IMG/VR virus record: IMGVR_UViG_3300028837_000954
Location: 1 to 23,673 of that record
Source: a virus
Strand: one strand, 5' to 3'
Length of the DNA: 23,673 bases
A model generated the notes under the pieces. It did no database searches. It saw nothing but the letters and a program-made list of their open reading frames with translations, and was not told the DNA's origin. Position numbers and translations under genes: made by a program. Each line of letters opens with the position of its first letter. Position 1 is the first letter of the stretch. Positions 1 to 7,534 of the stretch are shown one piece after another.

Positions 1-1
1 G

Positions 2-1111
2 CCAACGACTCTTCCGCCTACGACACTTGCTCCAACCACTTTAGAGCCCACTACGCTAGCTCCAACTACGCTTGAACCGACAACCTTACCACCCACAACC
101 TTACCTCCTACCACTCTACCACCGACTACTTTGGCTCCTACCACCTTGCCACCAACAACTTTACTGCCTACTACTCTAGAACCGACAACAATAGCTCCCA
201 CAACTCTCCCACCGACCACTCTCGAACCAACTACATTACCCCCAACTACATTACCAGCGACTACGTTACCTCCAACAACCCTTGAGCCTACCACTCTAGC
301 ACCGACGACCTTACCTCCAACCACATTAGCACCTACAACTCTTGAACCTACTACACTGCCACCTACGACTTTGGCTCCCACTACATTAGAGCCTACTACC
401 CTACCTCCTACGACCTTAGCTCCTACCACATTACCTCCTACCACCTTAGCTCCCACTACGACAGCGCCAACAAGTTTAGCACCTACTACCTTACCTCCAA
501 CTACAATTTCGCCTACTACGTTAGCGCCTACAACCTTAGAGCCAACTACACTAGCACCGACTACGCTTGAGCCAACCACACTGCCACCAACTACATTACC
601 TCCTACTACTCTCCCTCCAACAACCTTACCTCCTACCACGTTAGCACCTACGACATTAGAACCAACAACTTTGGCACCTACTACATTGGAGCCGACTACA
701 TTAGCGCCAACAACTCTAGCTCCAACTACTTTGGAGCCTACGACTTTACCGCCTACTACTCTTCCACCCACAACATTAGCTCCTACTACCTTACCTCCTA
801 CAACTCTTGAGCCGACTACGCTGTCACCTACCACTCTTGAACCAACTACTCTAGCTCCTACAACGTTAGCCCCGACAACTCTTGAACCTACTACCTTACC
901 ACCAACTACCTTAGCACTCACGACACTGGCTCCTACGACATTAGCTCCTACCACACAGGCACCAACTACGATAGCGCCTACAAGTTTACCACCAACGACT
1001 TTACCACCTACTACGGTGTTACCTACTACTCTAGCACCAACAACAGCTGGACCGACAACTGTACCTCCGACTACTTTGGTAGGGACAACATTAGCACCTA
1101 CAACTGGTGTG
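2..1111 (+). repeat. 15-bp coding tandem repeat encoding XPTTL
   Basis: About 73 tandem 15-base units encode XPTTL. The protein period is strict, but the codons are mixed: Thr uses ACT, ACA, ACC and ACG, and Leu uses TTA, CTT, CTA, TTG, CTC and CTG. Adjacent units are therefore rarely identical as DNA. The copy number given is that of this assembly; short-read assemblies can collapse or expand such tracts. Confidence 0.9.
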
Positions 1112-1246
1112 CCTGAAGAAATATGTATTAAGCTCTGTGAGGGAGCTATAACTGACGAAATATTTTGCTATTCACCTATAACAAACGAGATACATGGCGA
1201 ATCACCTATAACTAAGGAAATCACTTGCTATGGAAACCTTTGTTAA
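2..1246 (+). CDS. Pro-Thr-rich pentapeptide-repeat fibre-like protein (5' partial)
   Basis: The reading frame is open from the left edge, so the true start lies outside the window; 414 residues are visible. About 368 of them are tandem XPTTL pentapeptides (X = A, P or E, rarely S or L), roughly 73 copies. The central copies are uniform and those near the C-terminal end decay (PTSL, TTVLP, TTAGP, LVGTT). A different C-terminal end follows, with six Cys and three 10-residue repeats. Such repeats resemble extended mucin-like stalks; in phages, similar PTT tracts are found on virion surface proteins. I infer a fibre or capsid-surface appendage, because related PTT tails occur on neighbouring virion genes. 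The last 17 bases overlap the next gene. No catalytic motif is visible and the N-terminal domain is missing, so the role remains uncertain. Confidence 0.75.
   Translation, partial: PTTLPPTTLAPTTLEPTTLAPTTLEPTTLPPTTLPPTTLPPTTLAPTTLPPTTLLPTTLEPTTIAPTTLPPTTLEPTTLPPTTLPATTLPPTTLEPTTLAPTTLPPTTLAPTTLEPTTLPPTTLAPTTLEPTTLPPTTLAPTTLPPTTLAPTTTAPTSLAPTTLPPTTISPTTLAPTTLEPTTLAPTTLEPTTLPPTTLPPTTLPPTTLPPTTLAPTTLEPTTLAPTTLEPTTLAPTTLAPTTLEPTTLPPTTLPPTTLAPTTLPPTTLEPTTLSPTTLEPTTLAPTTLAPTTLEPTTLPPTTLALTTLAPTTLAPTTQAPTTIAPTSLPPTTLPPTTVLPTTLAPTTAGPTTVPPTTLVGTTLAPTTGVPEEICIKLCEGAITDEIFCYSPITNEIHGESPITKEITCYGNLC
1142..1231 (+). repeat. Three 30-bp repeats at the end of the PTT protein
   Basis: Three adjacent 30-base units (1142-1171, 1172-1201, 1202-1231) encode GAITDEIFCY, SPITNEIHGE and SPITKEITCY. 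The consensus is [GS][AP]IT[DNK]EI followed by three variable residues. The units form a distinct C-terminal element after the pentapeptides, with Cys residues that could crosslink or bind metal. I do not recognise the motif. Confidence 0.75.
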
Positions 1247-1556
1247 TGATACTCCAAGAATAACTATAGATACAAAAATAGATGTATCTGGATATGCTAC
1301 ATTACAAATTAGATATAGAAAACCTGATGGAACTACAGGATGTTGGTCAGCCACTCTTTGTGCATCTAATGATGACTGTATGTACTATGATGTTCAACTA
1401 GGTGAAATTGACCAAGAAGGCATATGGCTGTATCAGGGAGTTGCCTTAGACACTGGAGTCAGATTAACTGGGAGGTGGTGCAAGTTCACCGCTCATAATC
1501 CACTAGCTCAGTTTTGTACTACCGTGCCACCGACTACTATGGTTCCGACTACATAA
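1230..1556 (+). CDS. Small Ig-like virion protein with a PTT tail
   Basis: A 108-residue protein. The stretch IDVSGYATLQIRYRKPDGT (about residues 15-33), followed by CW and alternating beta-type segments up to GRWCKFTAHNP, resembles the Ig-like fold of BppU-type baseplate/fibre domains found in many phages. It ends in VPPTTMVPTT, a short form of the upstream gene's repeat, which suggests that the two products belong to the same surface structure. The start is ATG, preceded by AAGGA at 1214-1218 at a rather long spacing. The gene overlaps the previous one by 17 bases, so translational coupling is likely. Function is inferred from the fold only. Confidence 0.6.
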   Translation: METFVNDTPRITIDTKIDVSGYATLQIRYRKPDGTTGCWSATLCASNDDCMYYDVQLGEIDQEGIWLYQGVALDTGVRLTGRWCKFTAHNPLAQFCTTVPPTTMVPTT

Positions 1557-1559
1557 CCA

Positions 1560-1582
1560 GTTTGTTTAATTTTTAAACAAAC
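1560..1582. repeat. Dispersed palindrome copy 1
   Basis: A perfect inverted repeat with 10-base arms, GTTTGTTTAA and TTAAACAAAC, around TTT. The core GTTTAATTTTTAAAC is at 1564-1578. It begins 3 bases after the stop codon at 1554-1556 and ends 4 bases before the GGAG of the next gene. It is one of seven copies in the window. Confidence 0.9.
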
Positions 1583-1595
1583 TATTGGAGAAACA

Positions 1596-1919
1596 ATGGA
1601 GTACCCAAGACCTGAATGTGAAATGCTTTTCACTAAATGTATGAATAATAAGTTCTTTAAGTTAGCTGGGATTTTAATAACTATCGCACTTGCAGGTATT
1701 GGAGGTCCTTTATTATGGGGCATGGATCAGAACAAAAGACGAGATGATAAAATTGCGGAAATTCAGGTTGTAAAAAAGGATGTTGAACACGTTAGGGAAG
1801 CTGTTGGGAAAATTGAGAGAAAGGTCGAGGAGATAAACAAAAAGATGATCAACCCTGAAATGTTCAAGCTTATAATGAAACAGGCTACTAAGGAAGCTAT
1901 TAAAGAGTCGAAGGAGTAA
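1596..1919 (+). CDS. Small membrane protein with C-terminal coiled coil (i-spanin candidate)
   Basis: A 107-residue protein. Residues about 20-43 form a hydrophobic segment (FKLAGILITIALAGIGGPLL) consistent with one transmembrane helix. From residue 46 on it is highly charged with heptad-like spacing (VVKKDVEHVREAVGKIERK), a predicted coiled coil. An N-terminal anchor followed by a coiled coil is the layout of inner-membrane spanins, and also of some membrane-anchored phage accessory proteins. No o-spanin partner with a lipobox is visible nearby, and the holin lies 6 kb away, so the spanin call is only a candidate. The ribosome-binding site is GGAG at 1587-1590. It is separated from the portal gene by 3 bases. 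Confidence 0.6.
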   Translation: MEYPRPECEMLFTKCMNNKFFKLAGILITIALAGIGGPLLWGMDQNKRRDDKIAEIQVVKKDVEHVREAVGKIERKVEEINKKMINPEMFKLIMKQATKEAIKESKE

Positions 1920-1922
1920 AAA

Positions 1923-3875
1923 ATGCCTTATATTGTAAAAGGAGAACCATCCTCTTGGAAAGATGATATTTATAATAAAAAGACTCATGACTATGACTAT
2001 CCAGATGGTCTTGATTTGAAGCCTGGATCTGATTTTCATAACAAGTTGCGAAACAGAATCTGGCAGCGCGCTAGTGAGGCACGTCATGAGATTTCTAAGC
2101 GCTTTTCATCGTGGAGGGAGATAGATAAGACTTTGACAGCTTACATTCCTCTTAAAGATAAGGAAGAGAAACTTAAGAAAAAGGATCCTTCAAAGCCTGT
2201 TTCGATAGTATTTCCTTATACTTATTCAATGCTTGAGGCGCTGTTAACTTACTTATCAATGGCCTTCTTCCAAGATCCTCTGTTTCAATATGAAGGTGTG
2301 GAAGACAGTGATACTCAGGGAACTATGTTAATGGAGCTTGTAATCCGCTTACATTGCATAAAGAATAAGGTTCCTCTAAATATTCATACTAAATTACGTG
2401 ACAGCTTGAGTTATGGAGTAGGAATTGTAATCCCTGGTTGGAGAGCTATTTACGGACGTAAGCCTGTTAGATCTACTGTAACAACCTTATCTGATCTTGG
2501 GTCAGCTTCACACAATGAAGTGCATATGGTAGATTCTTTGCTATTCGAAGGTAATGATCTGTCTAACATCGATCCTTACATGTGGCTTCCAGACCCATCT
2601 GTTGCAAGTAGTGACATTCAATCTGGCGAGTTTATAGGCTGGGTAGATCGTGATAACTACATGAATTTACTCAGTGAGGAAAACCAGAAGCATTCTAACT
2701 TATTTAATGTTAAGTATTTGAAGAATAAAAAGGACAAACGCTCTACATTAGCGCTTGATCAAAGCAAGCGTCAAGATCGTCATGGAGGTTCTACGGACCT
2801 TCATAGATCAATGACTAACACTGTTAATCCAGTTGACGTAATCAAGATGTATGTTAACTTAATTCCAAAGGAATGGAAACTTGGTGGTGGAGAGTATCCA
2901 GAAAAGTGGTACTTTGAACTAGCTGCAGATGACGTTGTAATAGCAGCTGAACGAGCTGACCACAATCATGGAATGTATCCAGTGAGTGTTGCCTCCCCTG
3001 AATATGACGGCTATTCGATTACACCTATAGGTCGTATGGAGGTGCTTTATGGTTTACAGCACACATTAGATTTTCTTTTCAACTCTCACATTGCTAATGT
3101 ACGGAAAGCTATCAATGATATGTTAGTTGTTGATCCTTATCTAGTAAACATTAATGACTTAAAGGACCCACAGCCTGGGAAGTTAATCCGCTTACGTCGT
3201 CCTGCCTGGGGACGTGGAGTTGATAAGGTAGTTCAACAGCTGGCAGTCCAAGACATAACTCGTGCTAATATAGCTGACTCAGCATACATCACACAGTGGA
3301 TGGACAGAATCTCTGGAGCTGATCAGTCCATGCAGGGTGCACTTAGACAAGGTGGTCCTGAGCGTCTAACCAAAGGCGAGTTCCAAGGAACTCGAGGCTC
3401 TGCCATCTCACGTCTGCAGCGTATAGCTATGATAATAGGCATGCAGTCTATGCAGGACATAGGTACTATGTTCGCTGTTCATACACAGCAGTATCAATCT
3501 CAGGAAAGTTATGTTCGTATTGTAGGACGTTATGCAGAACAGTTGAAAACTATCTATGGAACCCAAGCTAGAAATGCTAAGGTAACGCCTTACGATCTTG
3601 CAGTTAACTACGACTTAATCGTTCGAGATGGTTCCATCCCTGGTGGCAACTTCTCTGAAGTATGGGTTGAGATGTTTAAAATCATAGGTACTACACCTGA
3701 ATTAATGCAGCAGTTCGATGTAACTCGCATCTTTATGTATATAGCACAGCAGTTAGGTGCTAAAAATGTAGAAGACTTTCGCAGGAATCTTAATCAAGTC
3801 CAAGGTCAAACGATGCCTGATGATCAAGTCTTAGACCAAGCACAAAGAGGAAACTTAATACCATTAGGAGTTTAA
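1923..3875 (+). CDS. Portal (head-tail connector) protein
   Basis: A 650-residue protein. Its length, position (before a scaffold-like and a capsid gene) and sequence fit the podovirus portal family, whose dodecameric ring forms the DNA entry/exit vertex and docks terminase and tail. Supporting features are the N-terminal SSWREIDKTLTAYIP (about residues 62-76), the VFPYTYSMLEALLTYL stretch (about 96-111) typical of the portal stem and wing start, and a Gln-rich C-terminal half with SAISRLQRIAMIIGMQSMQ, which fits the crown and clip helices. The start ATG follows AAGGAG at optimal spacing. The gene abuts the next one with no gap (TAA then ATG), so it belongs to one operon. Family assignment is from recognition, not from a profile search. 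Confidence 0.85.
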   Translation: MPYIVKGEPSSWKDDIYNKKTHDYDYPDGLDLKPGSDFHNKLRNRIWQRASEARHEISKRFSSWREIDKTLTAYIPLKDKEEKLKKKDPSKPVSIVFPYTYSMLEALLTYLSMAFFQDPLFQYEGVEDSDTQGTMLMELVIRLHCIKNKVPLNIHTKLRDSLSYGVGIVIPGWRAIYGRKPVRSTVTTLSDLGSASHNEVHMVDSLLFEGNDLSNIDPYMWLPDPSVASSDIQSGEFIGWVDRDNYMNLLSEENQKHSNLFNVKYLKNKKDKRSTLALDQSKRQDRHGGSTDLHRSMTNTVNPVDVIKMYVNLIPKEWKLGGGEYPEKWYFELAADDVVIAAERADHNHGMYPVSVASPEYDGYSITPIGRMEVLYGLQHTLDFLFNSHIANVRKAINDMLVVDPYLVNINDLKDPQPGKLIRLRRPAWGRGVDKVVQQLAVQDITRANIADSAYITQWMDRISGADQSMQGALRQGGPERLTKGEFQGTRGSAISRLQRIAMIIGMQSMQDIGTMFAVHTQQYQSQESYVRIVGRYAEQLKTIYGTQARNAKVTPYDLAVNYDLIVRDGSIPGGNFSEVWVEMFKIIGTTPELMQQFDVTRIFMYIAQQLGAKNVEDFRRNLNQVQGQTMPDDQVLDQAQRGNLIPLGV

Positions 3876-4166
3876 ATGGAACAAGTAACAGTGAACGCAA
3901 CTCGAGATCAAATTGAAGATTTTAAAGGGTCTATTCTCTGGAACGACATAGTTAGGGAACTTAAGACTTGGAAGAAAGGCTTTAATCTCGAGATGACGGC
4001 AATTGTAGATGAAGCAGCAGCTGAAAATCCATCTACCGCATCTGTCCTTCTACACATGGGAGACCTTAACGGAAGACAGAAAGCAGTTGACTACTTTATC
4101 AGTATTCTAGATGTGTTCTTAGACTTATTAAAAGAGCAGAAACAGGACAAAGGAGAGGTTAGCTAA
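3876..4166 (+). CDS. Small conserved phage protein between portal and scaffold
   Basis: A 96-residue, mostly helical and acidic protein (SILWNDIVRELKTWKKG, then a Leu-rich C-terminus, ISILDVFLDLLKEQK). Short helical proteins of unknown role commonly sit between portal and scaffold genes in this type of phage. It starts immediately after the portal stop, with TAGGAG just upstream, and its stop overlaps the next start (TAATG). This arrangement points to coupled translation and equal expression with the head proteins. No motif allows a specific function; a portal or assembly cofactor is possible. Confidence 0.6.
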   Translation: MEQVTVNATRDQIEDFKGSILWNDIVRELKTWKKGFNLEMTAIVDEAAAENPSTASVLLHMGDLNGRQKAVDYFISILDVFLDLLKEQKQDKGEVS

Positions 4167-4972
4167 TGGACGAGCATTTGAAAAAGATTCGAGAAGACGT
4201 AGACTTAATGAATAAGTCTTTTGATGAAGGTATTGTGAATGAGCCAGTTGCTACTGATCCACCAGTAGATGATGTTAAAACTGACCCACCCACAACTGAT
4301 GAATCTAAAACTGAGCCGCCTTCAACTGACCCACCTGAAGACGAGTTCAAAACTGATCCGCCGAAGACTGATGCACCAACTACTGATGCACCAGATGATC
4401 GAGATCAAATAATCGAGGATCTTCGAGCTAAATTAGCTGAGAAAGATGCATCTGCACCTAAAACAACAGCTCCGACAACAGATGCACCATTAACCTTTGA
4501 GGAACATGACTTTCTCAAAGATATTGACATTGAAGATGTAGTGAGTGACCCTAAAAAACTTAACGAGTTACTTAATGTAGCTTACCAAAAAGCTGTGACT
4601 GACACTCGTGAGTTAGGTACTCCAATGCCTGATATATCTGCTACAGTTGCTGCTGTCGTAAGTTTGCAGAAATCAGCTGATGTTTTCTACAATGAAAACG
4701 AAGACCTCAAACCGTTTAAGAAGGTTGTAGCTACGGTATTTGATGACTTAATTACAGAAAATTCTGATAGAACTTATGCTGAGGTAATGGCAGAAGTGGC
4801 TCCAGAAGTTCGCAAACGTCTTGAATTACCAGAACCTACAAAGAAATCTGACAAGAGCACTCCGCCTAGACTCCCCCGTAAGAAGGCGAAGTCAGGGCGG
4901 ACTGAACATAAATCTAAACCAGATCCTCTCCAATCTGAACTTGCGGAGATGGATGAAGCTTTAGGGAGGTAA
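4166..4972 (+). CDS. Putative capsid scaffold protein
   Basis: A 268-residue protein. Residues about 25-110 are an acidic, low-complexity Asp/Thr/Pro region (TDPP, TDAP repeats). A charged helix follows (DQIIEDLRAKLAEKD), then a helical domain containing FYNENEDLKPFKKVVATVFD (about 181-200) and TYAEVMAEVAPEVRKRL, and a basic tail rich in Lys/Arg. Acidic, helical, lysine-tailed proteins between portal and major capsid genes are typically scaffolds: the basic C-terminus binds coat protein and the scaffold leaves the capsid during maturation. The FY..N.DL domain recurs in the gene at 8701. The ribosome-binding site AAGGAGAGG lies inside the previous gene. The scaffold call rests on position and composition. 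Confidence 0.65.
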   Translation: MDEHLKKIREDVDLMNKSFDEGIVNEPVATDPPVDDVKTDPPTTDESKTEPPSTDPPEDEFKTDPPKTDAPTTDAPDDRDQIIEDLRAKLAEKDASAPKTTAPTTDAPLTFEEHDFLKDIDIEDVVSDPKKLNELLNVAYQKAVTDTRELGTPMPDISATVAAVVSLQKSADVFYNENEDLKPFKKVVATVFDDLITENSDRTYAEVMAEVAPEVRKRLELPEPTKKSDKSTPPRLPRKKAKSGRTEHKSKPDPLQSELAEMDEALGR

Positions 4973-4979
4973 TTTAATT

Positions 4980-5402
4980 ATGAGTCTTGAACAAAACAGC
5001 GAACATCACAATAGGGAAGTAGTCGATAAGTTCGTTGATCCTCAGGTTGATTATGAGATCAACACCTTTGACTACGTAATACGGCCGAGTGCCGGTCCTT
5101 ACAGCGGACCTATCGTTCTTACCCTACCTCGTGTTTCGGAGGCTAAAGGACGCTTTTATGCAGTTCTTTGTAGGGATGCTGATGGTACAAATACAGTTAC
5201 TATTCAGGACAGGGACGACTCGGAATGTTGGGCTAATGACATAGTTATGAACAACAAGTGTGATCGTTGTCTATTTTACAGTGACGGAGAGGCTTGGTTT
5301 CCAGCATTTACTGGAGGTTTTCCGCAGGCTACTACTACGTATCCTCCAGGGGTTACTACTTTGGCACCTACTACTTTGGCACCGACTACTGCAGCGGCTT
5401 AA
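4980..5402 (+). CDS. Putative capsid decoration/head-fibre protein with PTT tail
   Basis: A 140-residue protein. The middle (about residues 42-115) reads as a small beta domain: PIVLTLPRVSEAKGRFYAVL, then a DADGTNTVTIQDRDDSE segment and LFYSDGEAWFPAF. I recognise this pattern from phage virion proteins encoded beside capsid genes. The C-terminus is a linker with TTLAPTTLAPTTAAA, matching the pentapeptide repeats of the gene at the left edge. Its position directly before the major capsid gene suggests a head decoration or head-fibre subunit, with the PTT tail exposed outside. GGAGG at 4966-4970 lies inside the preceding gene. The family is not certain. Confidence 0.6.
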   Translation: MSLEQNSEHHNREVVDKFVDPQVDYEINTFDYVIRPSAGPYSGPIVLTLPRVSEAKGRFYAVLCRDADGTNTVTIQDRDDSECWANDIVMNNKCDRCLFYSDGEAWFPAFTGGFPQATTTYPPGVTTLAPTTLAPTTAAA

Positions 5403-5418
5403 CACTTAACCTTAACCA

Positions 5419-5441
5419 GATTGTTTAATTTTTAAATGATC
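5419..5441. repeat. Dispersed palindrome copy 2
   Basis: Arms GATTGTTTAA and TTAAATGATC around TTT. The arms differ at two positions, both transitions. The copy lies 16 bases after the stop of the decoration-like gene and about 10 bases before the AGGAGG of the major capsid gene. Its centre at 5430 is 3859 bases from copy 1. Confidence 0.85.
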
Positions 5442-5463
5442 TTATTAATAGGAGGTAATCAAT

Positions 5464-6768
5464 ATGTTTCTTGGAATGAGAGGAAATGACGACTGGGTAG
5501 ATGACCAGCGTCCATTAAACTGGAGACAGCAAATACTGTATCTGTACCCTAACGGAATGGCTCCGTTGACAGCTATTCTGAGTATGCTTGGAAGTGAATC
5601 TGTAGACGATCCGCAGTTTCATTGGTGGACTCAGGAACAGACAGCTGTTGGTGGAGATGTGGCAGGGATTTATACACTACCTGATTTAAGTAATGCTTAT
5701 ACAACTGGTGGTGTAGCTGGAGACGTTATCTATGTCCAAATAACCACTATCCTTGCTAATCGTATCCGTGAAGGGCATCAGATTCTGCTTCGTGTTGCTG
5801 CTGACTACCGTGTTGATGTAGTTGGAAAGATCACTGGTGTAACCAGAGGCACGACGAACTCCGTGCTTGCGGTCAAGTTGCTCGAAGCTGATGATAACTC
5901 ACCTGATAATGACCTTAGTGATTCCGACACCTTCAAAATCATCGGTAATATCAATCCTGAGGGTGGTGAGATGCCGGAAGCTATTGCGTTGGATCCTGTG
6001 AAAGTTTATAACTACACACAGATCTTTCGTACGCCTTTGTCAATCACTCGAACAGCTCGGAAGACCAGGCTTCGTACTGGAGATCAATATCAAAAGATGA
6101 AGTCTGAAGCTCTTGAGATGCACTCTTGGGAAATGGAACTTGCATATCTCTGGGGTATTCGAACTGAGAATATCGGAGACAATGGCAAACCTGAGCGAAC
6201 CACTATGGGTGTAATCAACTTCATCCGTCAGTATGCTGCAGCTAACTGTGACGACTATACACTGAACACGGATTATACTGGTCTTGGCTGGACTAATGTA
6301 GCTGGTGGAATAGTCTGGCTAAAAGCTATGCTTGAACAGATATTCCGTTACGGTGCGAATGAGAAGCTCTGTCTGTGTGGAAGTGGCTTCTTGCTCGGGA
6401 TAGATGCTCTTGCAGCTGTTCATGGTCAGATCAACATACAGCCTCAGCAGAAGGTCTATGGTATGGAGATTACCAGATGGGTCACTCCATTTGGTTCTAT
6501 CTATATGAAGACTCATCCGCTTTTCAGTTATGATGCTACTACTCGTAACATGGCTGTGATTCTGGAACCGAAAGAGATGAGCTATCGCTATATAGATGAT
6601 ACAGCATTCTATGGCGAGAACACTTCTAAATCACACTCTGTTGGTTACGGACAGCGTCGAGTTGACGGCACTGATGAGGAATATCTCACTGAGTGCGGTC
6701 TTGAATTTGGTCTGCCACAGAAATGTGCAGTCCTTAACGGAGTTGGCCTAGATAATGAACTAACCTAG
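5464..6768 (+). CDS. Major capsid protein, SU10/DUF5309-like
   Basis: A 434-residue protein that I assign to the SU10-type major capsid family (HK97 fold), which builds the icosahedral head. Supporting features are the N-terminal PLTAILSMLGSESVDDPQFHWW (split here as PLTAILSMLG and SESVDDPQFHWW, about residues 34-55), an inserted beta region (RVDVVGKITGVTRGT), the FRTPLSITRTARKT segment, the long helix GDQYQKMKSEALEMHSWEM (about 207-225), and a C-terminal domain with LCGSGFLLGIDALAAVHG. Start selection is firm: a consensus AGGAGG lies 8 bases before ATG. The 61-base upstream gap with a palindrome and the terminator 22 bases downstream make this the best-delimited gene in the window, consistent with very high expression. 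Confidence 0.85.
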   Translation: MFLGMRGNDDWVDDQRPLNWRQQILYLYPNGMAPLTAILSMLGSESVDDPQFHWWTQEQTAVGGDVAGIYTLPDLSNAYTTGGVAGDVIYVQITTILANRIREGHQILLRVAADYRVDVVGKITGVTRGTTNSVLAVKLLEADDNSPDNDLSDSDTFKIIGNINPEGGEMPEAIALDPVKVYNYTQIFRTPLSITRTARKTRLRTGDQYQKMKSEALEMHSWEMELAYLWGIRTENIGDNGKPERTTMGVINFIRQYAAANCDDYTLNTDYTGLGWTNVAGGIVWLKAMLEQIFRYGANEKLCLCGSGFLLGIDALAAVHGQINIQPQQKVYGMEITRWVTPFGSIYMKTHPLFSYDATTRNMAVILEPKEMSYRYIDDTAFYGENTSKSHSVGYGQRRVDGTDEEYLTECGLEFGLPQKCAVLNGVGLDNELT

Positions 6769-6789
6769 CTAACCTCCTGGGCCACTAAT

Positions 6790-6836
6790 AGCTGGGAGGG
6801 TCAGCTGATGGAGCCTGGCTTTCCCAGCTTATTTTT
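6790..6836 (+). terminator. Rho-independent terminator after the major capsid gene
   Basis: AGCTGGGA (6790-6797) pairs perfectly with TCCCAGCT (6822-6829) across a 24-base loop, followed by TATTTTT. The loop contains a further CAGCTG, and CCTCC upstream (about 6773-6777) can pair with GGAGG (6795-6799), which would disrupt the stem. The long loop lowers certainty about efficiency. It would limit read-through from the head genes into the small downstream genes. Confidence 0.6.
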
Positions 6837-6841
6837 AAAAT

Positions 6842-7042
6842 ATGTTTTCTTGTATTAGATGTGTACACTTTAACGACTGTATTATTTATCAAAATGTAAG
6901 TCATATACTATTAAATAGTGTAGAGCATTTTGACATTAATAAACTATTTCCTGTTTTTGAGTCTATTGGCTTAGCATGCAATAAATTTGAGTTAGAGAGA
7001 AGGAAGGAGAAAATCTATGAAGAGACTAGCATTAGCAATTAG
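6842..7042 (+). CDS. Possible small Cys-containing protein
   Basis: A 66-residue reading frame that starts just past the terminator with no visible ribosome-binding site and overlaps the next gene by 26 bases. It carries C-x2-C-x5-C near the N-terminus (CIRCVHFNDC, residues 4-13) and a later Cys (about 50), a layout seen in tiny phage-encoded metal-binding proteins. The even Cys placement is the only argument for it being real. The alternative is that 6837-7016 is an untranslated leader for the gene at 7017. Confidence 0.4.
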   Translation: MFSCIRCVHFNDCIIYQNVSHILLNSVEHFDINKLFPVFESIGLACNKFELERRKEKIYEETSISN

Positions 7043-7424
7043 TTGTATGTTAGTAATGGTAGGTATAAGCTTTGCAGATGTAACTTTCTACAATGATAAT
7101 TCACCAACTTTAGTGTGGGAAGTTGTTACAACTGATGTAGATGGTGATCCAATAACTGGAGTATTGTATAGACTATATCTTGCAAATGCTGATACAGATC
7201 CTAATAAAGTGAATCCTGTTGTGGTGGCAGATAATATATCTGATATAGCTACTACAATAACACTTGGTGCGAAAGGGAGATACTTTGTAGGTATTCAAGC
7301 ATTCCTTGGTGACCAAGAGTCTGTTATCAACTGGGGAGATGAGATAGAGAACCAAGAAACTGTTGAACTTTTCGGCTTACGTTGGGCTGTACCACCACAT
7401 CCACCTAAGAAGTTGGTAAGATAA
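7017..7424 (+). CDS. Secreted Fn3-like protein
   Basis: A 135-residue protein with a classic Sec signal peptide: MKRL, hydrophobic core ALAISCMLVMVGI, and probable cleavage after SFA (residue 20). The Cys at residue 10 is too early for a lipobox. The mature part resembles a single fibronectin type III-like beta sandwich (LVWEVVTTDVDGDPI...YRLYLAN, then GRYFVGIQAFLGDQES and NWGD). A secreted product is unusual inside a structural cluster. It could act in the periplasm or on the cell surface, for example in lysis or in blocking superinfection, or it could be a virion protein that retains the leader. AAGGAG at 7004-7009 sets the start. The stop overlaps the next start. Confidence 0.65.
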   Translation: MKRLALAISCMLVMVGISFADVTFYNDNSPTLVWEVVTTDVDGDPITGVLYRLYLANADTDPNKVNPVVVADNISDIATTITLGAKGRYFVGIQAFLGDQESVINWGDEIENQETVELFGLRWAVPPHPPKKLVR

Positions 7425-7531
7425 TGGCAAAGTGGGTCTGGAGATGTAAGAAGTGCAACTCAAGAATTGACAGGACTCCGTGTCCAATTCCAGGATGTGG
7501 GTATGGAAGTCGATACAAAAGCAAGGAGTAA
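7424..7531 (+). CDS. 35-residue zinc-ribbon protein
   Basis: A very short gene: ATG at 7424 overlaps the previous stop (TAATG) and the TAA is at 7529-7531. The product has two Cys pairs, C8-x2-C11 (RCKKC) and C20-x4-C25 (CPIPGC), the knuckle arrangement of a minimal zinc ribbon, and a basic C-terminus (YKSKE). Its codons for KSKE contain the AAGGAG ribosome-binding site (7523-7528) of the holin gene 3 bases downstream, so it is locked into the operon. The function is unknown; nucleic-acid or protein binding is possible. Confidence 0.6.
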   Translation: MAKWVWRCKKCNSRIDRTPCPIPGCGYGSRYKSKE

Positions 7532-7534
7532 ACA

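Noticed and set aside
2-1111. Tandem repeats as a CRISPR array or satellite DNA
   Set aside because: The 15-base units have no spacers, stay in one open frame and differ in synonymous positions, so they are a coding repeat.
1230-1246. Programmed frameshift joining the PTT protein to the next gene
   Set aside because: The overlap has an ATG with an upstream AAGGA and no slippery heptamer; simple overlapping genes explain it.
1713-2087. Minus-strand frame of 124 residues opposite the membrane and portal genes
   Set aside because: It is antisense to two well-supported genes, with low-complexity hydrophobic composition typical of a shadow frame.
6907-6919. Small palindrome ACTATT-A-AATAGT and nearby TATACT as an operator/promoter
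   Set aside because: It occurs once, lies inside a possible gene, and no convincing -35 box sits at the right distance.
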